The notes below the pieces were generated by a model. That model was not told where the DNA came from. It searched no databases and worked only from the letters and a program-made list of their open reading frames with translations. From the NCBI RefSeq assembly GCF_013170825.1, contig NZ_CP033365.1:310001-374000 (forward strand): DNA of 64,000 bases, written 5' to 3'. The translations under genes and the position numbers were made by a program. Positions within the stretch are counted from its first letter, which is position 1. Each line of letters begins with the position of its first letter. Positions 1-8,842 of this stretch are shown piece by piece. This stretch comes from Mesorhizobium sp. NZP2298 (GTDB lineage Bacteria > Pseudomonadota > Alphaproteobacteria > Rhizobiales > Rhizobiaceae).

Positions 1-1
1 T

Positions 2-2101
2 TCCTACCGCATCTTCCAGACCATGGGCATAAACGATGTCCATCTGGTCGGCGTCGACGAGATCAAGCAACGCTGCCCGATCCTCAATACCGACGGCATG
101 CTGGGCGGCCTTTATGCGGCACGCGAAGGCCATATCGACCCCTCGGGAGTCGTCCACGCCTATGCCAAGGCAGCGAGGAAGCGCGGTGCCGACATCATCG
201 AGCACAACCGCGTTCTGGAGCTCAATCGTCGCGCCGATGGCAGCTGGGACGTGGTTACCGAGAAAGGCACTCTCATTGCCGAGCACGTCGTCAACGCCGG
301 CGGATTGTGGGCCAAGCAGGTCGGCCGGATGGCCGGCATCGATCTGCCGGTTTCGCCAATGGAGCATCACTATCTCGTCACCGAAGCGCTGCCCGAGATC
401 CAGGCGCTCGGCCGGGAATTGCCGCTGATCGTCGACCTCGAGGGCTTCACCTATATGCGCCAGGAGCAGAAGGGGCTGCTGCTCGGCATCTACGAGATCA
501 ACCACAAGCACTGGAACATGGACGGGGCACCCTGGGATTACGGCATCGAGCTGATCCAGGAGGACACCGACCGCATCGCCAACGAACTGGCGCTCGGCTT
601 CAGCCGCTATCCCTGCCTGGAGACAGCCGGCATCAAGCGCTGGGTGAACGGCGCCTTCACCTTCTCGCCGGACGGTAATCCGCTGGTCGGCCCGGTGCGC
701 GGTGTTCCCAACTACTGGGTGGCCTGCGGTGTCATGGCCGGCTTCCTGCAAGGCGGCGGTGTCGGCAAGTCGCTGGCCGAGTGGATGATCCATGGCGAAC
801 CGGAAGCCGACGTCTACGGCATGGACATCGCCCGCTACGGCGATTTCGCCTCCAACCGCGAATACATCAAGCAGACGACCGGGCAGTTCTATTCGCGCCG
901 CTTCGTCATGAGCTATCCCAATGAGCAATTGCCCGCGGGGCGGCCGTTGAAGACAGCAGGCGCGCATGACGCCATGGATGCGGCCGGCGCGCGCTGGGGC
1001 AATTCCTGGGGCATGGAAGTGCCGCTCTACTTCGCGCCGCAAGGTTTCGTTGAAACACCGACGCTGAAGCGCTCCAATGCCTTCGACATCGTCGCCCGGG
1101 AATGCCGCAAGGTACGCGAAGGCGTCGGCCTGCTCGATATCACCGCCTTCTCGCGCTACGAGGTCACCGGACCGCAAGCGGAAGCCTGGCTCGACCGGTT
1201 GCTTGCCTGCGCCCTTCCCAAGCCTGGCCGCGCGAAACTCGCGACGATGCTGGGCGAAAACGGCAAGCTCAAGGGCGACCTCACCGTTTTCAACTGGGGT
1301 GACGGCAGCTGGTGGATCATGGGGTCCTACTATCTGCGCCAATGGCACATGCGCTGGTTCGAACAGCATCTCGGCGAGGGCGTTGCCGTACGCGACATTT
1401 CGGACGCGGTCGTCGGCTTTTCGCTCGCCGGCCCCAATGCGCGCCGTCTGCTCGAACGGCTGACGCACCAGGATGTCTCGCACCAGGCCTTCGGTTTCCT
1501 CACCTGCAAGACGCTGGATGTCGGCCTGGTTCGTGCCAAGGTCGGGCGGCTCTCGGTCATCGGCGAACTCGGCTACGAAATCCATTGCCAGGCCAATGAG
1601 CATGCGGGGCTGCGCCGGGCGCTGCTTGCGGCAGGCAGCGACCTCGGCATAACCGAATACGGCTTCGGCGCGGTCAATTCGCTGCGGCTTGAAAAGAGTT
1701 TTGGCATCTGGTCGCGTGAGTTCACGCAGGATTACACACCGGCCGAGACCGGCATGGACCGCTGGATCGCTTTCGACAAGGGCGATTTCATCGGCCGCGA
1801 AGCGGCGCTGAAAGAGCAGAAGGCCGGCGCCAGGCGCACGCTGGTGACGCTCGAGATGGATGCCGCGGATGCGGACGCCAGCGGCTACGAACCGGTCTGG
1901 AGCGGAGGCAAGCTTGCCGGCTTCGTCACTTCCGGCGGCTATGGCCATACGGTCGGCAAGAGCCTCGCCATGGCGCTTGTCGATGGCGATGCCACCGATG
2001 TCGATACTGAGTTGACAACCCATATCGTCGGCGTCGAAAGAGGTGCGCGCGTCATCGCTTCGTCGCCTTACGATCCACTGGGCAAAGCGATGCGGGCATG
2101 A
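2..2101 (+). CDS. FAD-dependent dimethylglycine/sarcosine dehydrogenase-like protein (5' end outside window)
   Basis: The protein runs in from before base 1: the frame is open from base 2, and the first in-frame ATG at 23 is internal. About 699 residues remain. The first ~310 are the distal part of a DAO-type FAD domain, with a typical C-terminal GxxPLVGPVRGVPNYWVACG stretch near residues 225-245. From ~330 to the end lies a GcvT-like tetrahydrofolate-binding region (ENGKLKGDLTVF, GELGYEIH, EKSFGIWSREFTQDY). This FAD plus folate-domain architecture is that of dimethylglycine and sarcosine dehydrogenases, which demethylate oxidatively and pass formaldehyde to folate. Sarcosine oxidase genes follow on the same strand after 82 bp, so it probably supplies or shares the sarcosine pathway. 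Exact substrate is inferred. Confidence 0.88.
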   Translation, partial: SYRIFQTMGINDVHLVGVDEIKQRCPILNTDGMLGGLYAAREGHIDPSGVVHAYAKAARKRGADIIEHNRVLELNRRADGSWDVVTEKGTLIAEHVVNAGGLWAKQVGRMAGIDLPVSPMEHHYLVTEALPEIQALGRELPLIVDLEGFTYMRQEQKGLLLGIYEINHKHWNMDGAPWDYGIELIQEDTDRIANELALGFSRYPCLETAGIKRWVNGAFTFSPDGNPLVGPVRGVPNYWVACGVMAGFLQGGGVGKSLAEWMIHGEPEADVYGMDIARYGDFASNREYIKQTTGQFYSRRFVMSYPNEQLPAGRPLKTAGAHDAMDAAGARWGNSWGMEVPLYFAPQGFVETPTLKRSNAFDIVARECRKVREGVGLLDITAFSRYEVTGPQAEAWLDRLLACALPKPGRAKLATMLGENGKLKGDLTVFNWGDGSWWIMGSYYLRQWHMRWFEQHLGEGVAVRDISDAVVGFSLAGPNARRLLERLTHQDVSHQAFGFLTCKTLDVGLVRAKVGRLSVIGELGYEIHCQANEHAGLRRALLAAGSDLGITEYGFGAVNSLRLEKSFGIWSREFTQDYTPAETGMDRWIAFDKGDFIGREAALKEQKAGARRTLVTLEMDAADADASGYEPVWSGGKLAGFVTSGGYGHTVGKSLAMALVDGDATDVDTELTTHIVGVERGARVIASSPYDPLGKAMRA

Positions 2102-2183
2102 CCGATCGAACCGGTGCCATCCATGCTGAAGACCATGCCATGATCCACGCTCGCTCCCTGAAATCAGGCCTGTCCGGCACGCC

Positions 2184-3437
2184 ATGACCAGACGCTATTC
2201 CGCTCTGTCGCTGTTCAAGGAAGGCCTGGTCGGCCAGACCGGCTGGAGGCAGGCCTGGCGCTCACCCGAGCCGAAACCATCCTATGACGCGGTCGTCATC
2301 GGCGGCGGTGGCCATGGGCTGGCGACGGCCTATTACCTTGCCAAGAATCACGGCATCGCCCGGGTGGCCGTGTTGGAGAAAGGCTGGATCGGCGGTGGCA
2401 ACACCGGCCGCAACACCACGGTGGTACGCTCCAATTACTATTATCCGGAAAGCGTCGAGCTCTACGGGCTGGCGCACCGGCTCTATGAAGGCCTGTCAAA
2501 GGACCTGAACTACAACGTCATGCTGTCGCAGCGCGGCATGGTCAATCTCTGCCATTCGACCGCCGAAATGGAGATCGGCGCCCGCACCGTCAACGCCATG
2601 CAGATCAACGGCATCGATGCGGAGCTGTTTTCACCGGAGGATGTGCGGCGCGTGGCGCCGATCTACAATTTTTCTCCGGATGCGCGCTTTCCCGTGTTCG
2701 GCGGCATCTGGCAGGGCCGCGCAGGCACCGCCCGCCACGACGCCGTCGCCTGGGGCTATGCCCGGGCGGCGAACCGGCTCGGCGTCGATATCATCCAGAA
2801 TTGCGAGATCACCGATTTCATCGTCGAGGGCGGCCGCTGCCGCGGCGTCCAGACGACGCGCGGCGCGATCCGCACCGAGCGCGTCGGCATGGCTGTGGCC
2901 GGCCATTCCTCGGTGCTGGCGGCCAAGGCCGGTTTCCGGCTGCCGATCAATTCCTACGCCCTGCAGGCCTGCGTTTCCGAACCGGTGAAGCCGATCCTCG
3001 ACACGGTGGTGCTGTCGCCCGGCTGCGGCGTCTATGTCAGCCAATCGGACAAGGGCGAGATCGTCATTGGCGGCGGGCTCGACCGCATCCCCTCCTATGC
3101 GCAGCGCGGCAATTTGCCGACGCTGGAAACCGTCATTGCCGGACTGCTGGAGATGTTCCCGATCTTCGGCCAGTTGAAGCTGATGCGGCAATGGGCCGGC
3201 ATTGTCGACGTCGTGCCGGATTCCTCGCCGATCATCGGTCCCTCGCCGCTGCCCAATTTGTTCCTCAATTGCGGCTGGGGCACTGGCGGCTTCAAGGCCA
3301 TTCCCGCCGGCGGCACGCTGCTGGCAAACCTGCTGGCCACGGGCAAGCACAATGATATCAGCCGTCCCTTCGATCTCGATCGTTTCGCCAGCGGGCGGCT
3401 GATCGACGAAGCGGCCGGCTCCGGCATCGCGCACTGA
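2184..3437 (+). CDS. soxB: Sarcosine oxidase, beta subunit
   Basis: Flavin-binding catalytic subunit of heterotetrameric sarcosine oxidase (sarcosine to glycine, H2O2 and folate-bound formaldehyde). The 417 residues match the family length. The Rossmann motif VVIGGGGHGLATAYYL (about residues 37-52) binds FAD. GRNTTVVRSNYYYPES (75-90) is a family signature. His185 in TARHDAVAWGYA is at the position of the histidine that carries covalent FMN in characterised enzymes. The C-terminal IIGPSPLPNLFLNCGWGTGGFKA closes the flavin site. It heads the B-D-A-G order. soxD starts 20 bp downstream, so co-transcription is likely. Confidence 0.96.
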   Translation: MTRRYSALSLFKEGLVGQTGWRQAWRSPEPKPSYDAVVIGGGGHGLATAYYLAKNHGIARVAVLEKGWIGGGNTGRNTTVVRSNYYYPESVELYGLAHRLYEGLSKDLNYNVMLSQRGMVNLCHSTAEMEIGARTVNAMQINGIDAELFSPEDVRRVAPIYNFSPDARFPVFGGIWQGRAGTARHDAVAWGYARAANRLGVDIIQNCEITDFIVEGGRCRGVQTTRGAIRTERVGMAVAGHSSVLAAKAGFRLPINSYALQACVSEPVKPILDTVVLSPGCGVYVSQSDKGEIVIGGGLDRIPSYAQRGNLPTLETVIAGLLEMFPIFGQLKLMRQWAGIVDVVPDSSPIIGPSPLPNLFLNCGWGTGGFKAIPAGGTLLANLLATGKHNDISRPFDLDRFASGRLIDEAAGSGIAH

Positions 3438-3457
3438 GACAAAGACCAGAGGCAATC

Positions 3458-3724
3458 ATGCAGCTCTTCCCTTGCCCGTTCTGCGGCCCGCGCGACGAGA
3501 CCGAATTCCACTATGGCGGTGATGCCGGCAATGCCAGGCCGGATGGCGCCGACGTGCCGATCGAGCGCTGGGCAAATTACCTCTATCTGCGCGGCAACCC
3601 GAAGGGCGCGGCACGCGAAATCTGGGTGCACATGAATTGCGGCGAGTTCTTCGTCATGGAACGTGACACGGTCACGCACAAGGTGGTGTCCTCGACCGCC
3701 CTTGGCGGGGAGCTCGCGGCGTGA
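3458..3724 (+). CDS. soxD: Sarcosine oxidase, delta subunit
   Basis: Small (88 aa) zinc-binding structural subunit of heterotetrameric sarcosine oxidase. The N-terminal CPFCG (Cys6, Cys9) together with His58 and Cys61 in WVHMNCGEFF provides the expected zinc ligands. The signature EFHYGGDAGNARPDG is intact. It lies between soxB and soxA, and its TGA overlaps the GTG start of soxA by 4 nt (GTGA), indicating translational coupling and a 1:1 complex. Confidence 0.95.
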   Translation: MQLFPCPFCGPRDETEFHYGGDAGNARPDGADVPIERWANYLYLRGNPKGAAREIWVHMNCGEFFVMERDTVTHKVVSSTALGGELAA

Positions 3725-6606
3725 CCGCCTCGCGCCTCGCCGCCGGCGGCAGCGCCATCGACCGCTCGCGCCCGATCCGATTCAGCTTCGATGGCGCAAC
3801 CGTGGACGGCTTTGCCGGCGACACCATCGCCTCGGCGCTGCTGGCCGGCGATGTCGCGGTCGTGGGCCGCAGCTTCAAATATCACCGGCCGCGCGGCATC
3901 TGGGGCGCCGGCGTCGAGGAGCCAAACGCGCTGGTTGACATCGGCGGCCCACAGGCGACGCCGAACACGCGCGCCACGACCGAGCCGGCACGCGACGGGC
4001 TGGTGGCGAAAAGCGTCAACGCGACGCCCAGCGCGCTGGCCGACCGCAACGCCTTTCTCGACCGCTTCTCGCGCTTCATTCCGGCGGCGTTTTACTACAA
4101 GACCTTCATGTGGCCGGACTGGCACATGTTCGAGCCGCGTATCCGCGCCATGGCCGGACTGGGCAAGGTCGACACCGACTGGGCGTCGCCGGGCACGGCT
4201 GACCAGATCAACCACCATTGCGACGTGCTGGTGGTCGGCGCGGGACCGGCCGGATTGGCGGCGGCAAGGCTGGCGTCAGGCGCTGGCCTCTCCGTCACGC
4301 TGGTCGACGACCAGCAGACGCCGGGAGGATCACTTGGCCACCGCGCCGGCGAGATCGACGGCAAGCCGGCTTCCGTGTGGATCGACGAGACGGTTGCGGA
4401 ACTTAGAACGGGCGGTCACCTGATCCTAACAGCGACCACCGCCTTCGGCATTTACGACCACAATCTGGTCGGGCTGAACCAGCGTCATTTCGATGGCCGG
4501 CGCGACACGCTGTGGCGGGTTCGGCCGCGCCAGATCGTGCTGGCGACCGGCGCCATCGAACGGCCGCTGCCCTTTGCCAACAATGACCTTCCGGGCATCC
4601 TGTCGGCGGACGCGGCACTTGCCTATCTCAGGCGCCATGCGGTGCTGGTTGGGCGGCGCATCGCCGCCGCCACCAACAATGACAGCGCTTACGAGGTCGC
4701 GGCAGCGCTGGCCGACGCCGGCGCCGAAGTCACACTCGTCGACATCAGGCGTGACGGCATGCCCGACGCACCGGCCAAGGTGCGGCTGGTCAAAGGGAGC
4801 GCGCTTGCTTCCGCCAGGGGCAGACTGCGGGTCGAGGGCGTGACGCTGGATGACGGCACCAGGCTCGATGCCGATTGCGTGCTGGTCTCGGGCGGCTGGA
4901 CGCCGACCATTCATCTCTTCGGCCAAGCCAAGGGCAGGCTGGCCTGGAGCGACGCCCGCGCTGCCTTCCTGCCGGGCGATCCGGTCGACGGCATTTCAGT
5001 CGTCGGCGCCGCGGCTGGCGCGGTCTCCTTGTCGGAGGTGTTCGCCGGTTCGGAGAAAGCTGTTGGCTTGCTCGGCCGGACGAAAGCAGCCGTGCCGCGC
5101 AGCACGGGACCGGAAGCGACGGGTGGCGTAGCGGCCGCCTGGCCGGTGCCCGGTTCGAAAGGGCGCATCTGGATCGACTACCAGAACGACGTGACGGTAA
5201 AGGACGTCGAACTGGCGGCGCGCGAGAACTTCGTCTCGGTCGAGCATCTGAAACGCTACACCACGCTCGGCATGGCGACCGACCAGGGCAAGACCTCCAA
5301 CATGCCCGGCCTGGCGCTGATGGCCGGCATCACCGGCCGCACCGTGCCGGAGGTCGGCACCACCACCTACCGTCCGCCCTTCACGCCGGTGCCGCTGGCA
5401 AGCTTTGCCGGCGCGCGCGTCGGCGAACTGATGGCACCGGTGCGCAGGCTGCCGCTGGAGACCATGCATCGCGCCGGCGGCGCCGTCTTCCAGGAATATG
5501 GCGGCTGGCTGCGGCCGGCCCATTATGGCGGCCGCGGCGCTGACGCGGATCGCGCCATCCAGGACGAGGCGTTGCGCGCGCGCCAATCGGTCGCGCTGTT
5601 CGACGGTTCGACGCTGGGCAAGATCGAGGTGATCGGCCCCAAGGCGGCCGCGTTCGTCGATTTCCTCTACTATAATACCATGTCGACGCTGAAGCCGGGC
5701 CGCTGCCGCTATGGCTTCATGCTGTCGGAGAACGGCGTGGTCTTCGATGATGGCGTGTTGGTTCGGTTGGATGAGCATCGCTTCGTCGTCTCGTGTTCAT
5801 CCTCGCATGTCGCTGCCGTGCATGCGCGGCTGGAAGAGTGGCGCCAGGACCGATTTGGCCGCGACGCGGTCTATATCCACAACGCCACATCGGACATGGC
5901 GACGCTGACCGTTTCGGGGCCAAACGCCCGCAAGCTGCTCGAAAAACTGGAGCTCGGCCTCTCGCTCGACGAGGCCGACCTGCCGCATATGGCGATCGCT
6001 CACGGCAGCCATGGCGGCGACGAGGTCCGCGTCGCCCGCGTCAGCTTCACCGGCGACAGGAGCTACGAGGTCTCCATCCGCGCAGATCGTGCCGAGCCTC
6101 TATGGGCGCATCTGCGTCAGGCCGGCCAGGTGTTCGACGCTGTCGTCATCGGCCTCGAAGCGCTGATGATCCTGCGCGCCGAGAAAGGCTTTATCGTCAT
6201 CGGCAAGGACACCGACGGCACGACGCTGCCCCACGACCTCGGCAGCGAAGCGCCCCGCACCAAACGCCAGACCGAATATGTCGGCCGCCGCTCGCTGTTC
6301 ACCGAGGAGGCGTCGCGAAACAACCGCCTGCAGCTTGTCGGCCTGGCGGTGCCGTCTGGCGAGGCGCCGCTACCAACTGGCGCCCACGGCATCAAGCGGA
6401 GCGACGGCAGACTGTACAGCCAGGGCTTCGTCACCTCGAGCTACCAGAGCCCGACGCTTGGCCGTCCCATCGCGCTTGGCCTGATCGAGCGCGGCGCGGT
6501 CCGCCACGGCGAGGCGATCGAAATCCAGCATCTCGGCAAGGTTCGGACGGCAACGATTGCCGCGCCTTGCGCCTTCGACCCGGCGGGAGAGCGGCTCCAT
6601 GCGTGA
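3721..6606 (+). CDS. soxA: Sarcosine oxidase, alpha subunit
   Basis: Large subunit (961 aa) that binds NAD+ and folate in the heterotetramer. Residues ~15-100 hold the Fer2_4-like fold (FKYHRPRGIWGAGVEEPNAL) in which iron-sulfur cysteines are normally lost. A dinucleotide-binding motif VVGAGPAGLAAARLASGAG lies near residue 170. A pyridine-nucleotide oxidoreductase-like region follows. From ~570 to the end are GcvT and GcvT-C folate domains (LFDGSTLGKIEVIGP, FTGDRSYEVSI). The start is a GTG overlapping the soxD stop. No ATG nearby preserves the N-terminus. The end overlaps soxG by 8 nt. Confidence 0.95.
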   Translation: MTASRLAAGGSAIDRSRPIRFSFDGATVDGFAGDTIASALLAGDVAVVGRSFKYHRPRGIWGAGVEEPNALVDIGGPQATPNTRATTEPARDGLVAKSVNATPSALADRNAFLDRFSRFIPAAFYYKTFMWPDWHMFEPRIRAMAGLGKVDTDWASPGTADQINHHCDVLVVGAGPAGLAAARLASGAGLSVTLVDDQQTPGGSLGHRAGEIDGKPASVWIDETVAELRTGGHLILTATTAFGIYDHNLVGLNQRHFDGRRDTLWRVRPRQIVLATGAIERPLPFANNDLPGILSADAALAYLRRHAVLVGRRIAAATNNDSAYEVAAALADAGAEVTLVDIRRDGMPDAPAKVRLVKGSALASARGRLRVEGVTLDDGTRLDADCVLVSGGWTPTIHLFGQAKGRLAWSDARAAFLPGDPVDGISVVGAAAGAVSLSEVFAGSEKAVGLLGRTKAAVPRSTGPEATGGVAAAWPVPGSKGRIWIDYQNDVTVKDVELAARENFVSVEHLKRYTTLGMATDQGKTSNMPGLALMAGITGRTVPEVGTTTYRPPFTPVPLASFAGARVGELMAPVRRLPLETMHRAGGAVFQEYGGWLRPAHYGGRGADADRAIQDEALRARQSVALFDGSTLGKIEVIGPKAAAFVDFLYYNTMSTLKPGRCRYGFMLSENGVVFDDGVLVRLDEHRFVVSCSSSHVAAVHARLEEWRQDRFGRDAVYIHNATSDMATLTVSGPNARKLLEKLELGLSLDEADLPHMAIAHGSHGGDEVRVARVSFTGDRSYEVSIRADRAEPLWAHLRQAGQVFDAVVIGLEALMILRAEKGFIVIGKDTDGTTLPHDLGSEAPRTKRQTEYVGRRSLFTEEASRNNRLQLVGLAVPSGEAPLPTGAHGIKRSDGRLYSQGFVTSSYQSPTLGRPIALGLIERGAVRHGEAIEIQHLGKVRTATIAAPCAFDPAGERLHA

Positions 6607-7141
6607 TCTCGCGGAAAAATGGTCGGTCGCACCTGACTGGCAGAACGCCACGATCGAGGTGCCGGGGCTCAGGATAGGCGCGGTTGCCGGGCTGCACCAA
6701 CGTCTGGTCAGCGGCGACCTTGCAGCATGGGCCGAGGCATCCGGCTTCGATGGAACGGCCGTCGGTGCGTTCGGCCTGGCCGAGGGCGCACGCTATTCGG
6801 TTCGTCTGGCACGCGACCGATTGCTTGCCGTGTCGGCCACGCCCATCGGCATGGCCACGGGGTGGTGCAGCCAGGGGTTCGCGGTGACGGAGATCAGCGC
6901 CGGGCTACAGGCGTTCGAGGCAGAGGGCGCGGCGCTTGATGCTTTCATCGCCCGTGGAACGGCGCTCGATCCCGGACAACCAAGCGCCAGTGCGGCACTG
7001 TCCTTTGCCGGCATCAGCGCCATCGTCTATCGCCATGAAAGCAAGCTGCGCATCCATGTCGACCGCGGTCTCGCGGCCTATCTCTGGACGTGGATGGAGC
7101 AGGCTACCGGCCACATCGCGGCGAAAACCAGCCGTCCATGA
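6599..7141 (+). CDS. soxG: Sarcosine oxidase, gamma subunit
   Basis: 180-residue folate-linked gamma subunit, last gene of the sarcosine oxidase set. The ATG at 6599 overlaps the soxA stop by 8 nt. An earlier in-frame ATG at 6557 would add residues encoded inside soxA and is unlikely. Sequence features such as TGWCSQGFAVTEISAG and RHESKLRIHVDRGLAAYLW near the C-terminus fit the SoxG family, though this is the least conserved subunit. The assignment rests partly on its place in the operon. The stop abuts a palindrome and a convergent gene. Confidence 0.88.
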   Translation: MRDLAEKWSVAPDWQNATIEVPGLRIGAVAGLHQRLVSGDLAAWAEASGFDGTAVGAFGLAEGARYSVRLARDRLLAVSATPIGMATGWCSQGFAVTEISAGLQAFEAEGAALDAFIARGTALDPGQPSASAALSFAGISAIVYRHESKLRIHVDRGLAAYLWTWMEQATGHIAAKTSRP

Positions 7142-7142
7142 T

Positions 7143-7157
7143 CACGCTCAGAGCGTG
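7143..7157. terminator. 15-bp perfect palindrome between convergent genes
   Basis: CACGCTC-A-GAGCGTG lies between the soxG stop and the convergent membrane-protein stop and overlaps the latter. It could act as a short bidirectional hairpin, but no T-tract follows on either strand. Confidence 0.35.
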
Positions 7158-7633
7158 AACGACCAGAACAGGCAGGCCAGCGTCGCGGCGGCGAAGACCA
7201 CGAAGAACAGGCTGCGCAACAGCACGTTGCGGCGCAGCTCGTTCATGACGAAGTGGCAGCCGACAACCGCCACGGCAAACAGGAACCGCCAGTTCAGCAG
7301 CGCCCACAAGGCGCTGCCCTGACCGAAAGCCCATCTGGCGAGAAGGCCGCCTACGATGGTGGCAAACAGCACGATCACCGTCCAGAAGATCGCGTCGGCG
7401 GCATGGGTGAGAACGATGCTGGCGGCGCGGATCGGCAGGATCATCATCAACAGCGCGCTGAAGAAGTAGACGGCAGCCAGCGGAATGAACGTCCCGGCAT
7501 CGGCGATGCCGTCGAGGCGCCTGACGCCGATCGCGCCATAGGGATAGCCGTGCCGTGCCACCGCCAGGCTCAACGCCATCAGCAAGGCGGTCAGCACCGC
7601 GACGAGTGCGAAGGTCGTGAGGGCTTTGCTCAT
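7148..7633 (-). CDS. Hypothetical multi-pass membrane protein
   Basis: 161 residues with about four hydrophobic segments: residues ~5-25, ~48-68, ~80-100 and a C-terminal pair from ~115 to the end, finishing LACLFWSFTL. No catalytic motif or known domain is recognised. It is convergent with soxG and starts 120 bp downstream of the FMN-reductase stop on the same strand, so a shared transcript is possible. Codon use looks like its neighbours, supporting a real gene. Confidence 0.7.
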   Translation of the reverse strand: MSKALTTFALVAVLTALLMALSLAVARHGYPYGAIGVRRLDGIADAGTFIPLAAVYFFSALLMMILPIRAASIVLTHAADAIFWTVIVLFATIVGGLLARWAFGQGSALWALLNWRFLFAVAVVGCHFVMNELRRNVLLRSLFFVVFAAATLACLFWSFTL

Positions 7634-7752
7634 GGTGTTCCTGTCCCGGGCGAATCAGACAGGAACTTTGTAGCGGGCGGTCGTAAATTGCACGTAAGCG
7701 GCGGTGCCGCCCGTGCGGATTTCGACCTTGGCGCAATCCTCTTCGCGGCTGG

Positions 7753-8313
7753 CTATTCGGCGGCGATCCTGCCGGCCGAGCGGTTGGCGAGCACGAAGCC
7801 GACCTCGTCGACCGCCTGCGCCGCGCGCTTCAGGATGGCCTCTGAGCGCAGCACGCCGTCGGTGAAATCCTTGTCGGTGGCATAGACGGCGGTCGGCAGG
7901 GCAAAGGCCTCGAAGAAGCCGAACAGCGGCCGCAGCTGATGCTCGACGATCAGGGCATGACGCTCGCCACCGCCGGTCGCGGTCAACACGATGGGCTTGC
8001 CCCGGAGCGCTGTCGGATCGATCAGGTCGAAGAAGTGCTTGAACAGGCCGGTGTAGCTGCCCTTGTAGGTCGGCGAACCGACCACGAGCACATCAGCCGC
8101 GAGGATCTGGGCCAGGATCGGTTGAGCCTGGCCGTCGAGGTCGCGCGCCCACCTTGCCGTACCCAGCGATGGGCCGACATCCTCGATGTCATAGGTGCTC
8201 GCCGACAGGCCATGGCGCGCGGCGATGTCCCTGGTGACCAGATCGACGAAGGCGCGCGTCTTTGACGGCCGGGTGATGTTGCCGGAAAAGCCGACGACTG
8301 TTGGGTTTGACAT
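7753..8313 (-). CDS. msuE: NADPH-dependent FMN reductase, MsuE type
   Basis: 186-residue flavodoxin-like enzyme that supplies reduced FMN, typically to two-component sulfonate monooxygenases. The N-terminal VVGFSGNITRPSKTRAFV is characteristic of MsuE, and VVGSPTYKGSYTGLFKHFFD forms the flavin-binding loop. The start was set at the ATG at 8313 (MSNPTVVG). A longer frame to 8409 adds a tail outside the fold. No monooxygenase partner is present here. Sulfur-starvation use is inferred from the family. It probably forms a transcript with the small gene upstream (8375-8602). Confidence 0.85.
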   Translation of the reverse strand: MSNPTVVGFSGNITRPSKTRAFVDLVTRDIAARHGLSASTYDIEDVGPSLGTARWARDLDGQAQPILAQILAADVLVVGSPTYKGSYTGLFKHFFDLIDPTALRGKPIVLTATGGGERHALIVEHQLRPLFGFFEAFALPTAVYATDKDFTDGVLRSEAILKRAAQAVDEVGFVLANRSAGRIAAE

Positions 8314-8374
8314 GGCAGTGGGCCTCTTGATGGTCGAAGTTTTGCTGTGCGGGCCGCCCGCCCGCCGGTGGAAA

Positions 8375-8602
8375 TCAGCTCCAGGCGTGCAGCGGCGGAA
8401 TTTCGCCATTGGGGATATATTTTCCGAGGATCGAGTACTTCCATCGCACCGGATCGTGCCGCATGTCGGCGGCTTTCGCCACCTGTATCAGACAGGGGAG
8501 GTCGACGGTCCTGCCGCCTTCAGTCGTGATGGGAAAATGGCTGTCGCCAAGTGTCGGCGGGAAGCGGAGAACCTTGATGCGATCGGAAACGTCCGTGGTC
8601 AT
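8375..8602 (-). CDS. Small conserved-looking protein of unknown function
   Basis: 75 residues, soluble, no recognised domain. Evidence for a real gene is a GGGAGG ribosome-binding site 8 nt before the ATG, strongly GC-biased third codon positions, and its place 61 bp upstream of the msuE-like gene on the same strand. The sequence has VLRFPPTLGDSHFPITTEGG near the start and ends NGEIPPLHAWS, without low complexity. The function is unknown. A role linked to the flavin reductase is only suggested by position. Confidence 0.5.
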   Translation of the reverse strand: MTTDVSDRIKVLRFPPTLGDSHFPITTEGGRTVDLPCLIQVAKAADMRHDPVRWKYSILGKYIPNGEIPPLHAWS

Positions 8603-8719
8603 GGCCGGCCTCCCGCGATCCAGCGGCGGGCTATACCTGACGGCGTTGAAAGCGGGCGCAGAAGGGCTGGCATGGCGTGGTCCTGTCCAGAAAACAGATC
8701 GCCGATGCAGATTGCTTAT

Positions 8720-8736
8720 TCTATAAATTCTGTAGA
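8720..8736. promoter_or_regulatory. AT-rich imperfect palindrome upstream of the 75-aa/msuE unit
   Basis: TCTATAAATTCTGTAGA is an imperfect 17-bp dyad (TCTA...TAGA ends) in an AT-rich island, about 120 bp upstream of the small gene's start. This is a plausible regulator or promoter site for the minus-strand pair. The regulator is unknown. Confidence 0.3.
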
Positions 8737-8809
8737 GTTAGTTTATTCCAAATCGTTGCCCACGATTAGTTTTTTTCTCTTCAGACCATAAGGGCGGAGT
8801 CGGCCGAGG

Positions 8810-8834
8810 GCCGGCCCGGCTGAACCGGGCCGGC
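8810..8834 (-). terminator. Strong GC hairpin after the sugar-binding protein gene
   Basis: A 10-bp perfect stem, GCCGGCCCGG with CCGGGCCGGC and a 5-nt loop, lies 8 bp past the stop of the ABC substrate-binding protein. No U-tract follows on the minus strand, so it may be an mRNA-stabilising 3' hairpin rather than a full intrinsic terminator. Confidence 0.4.
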
Positions 8835-8842
8835 TTCGATGA

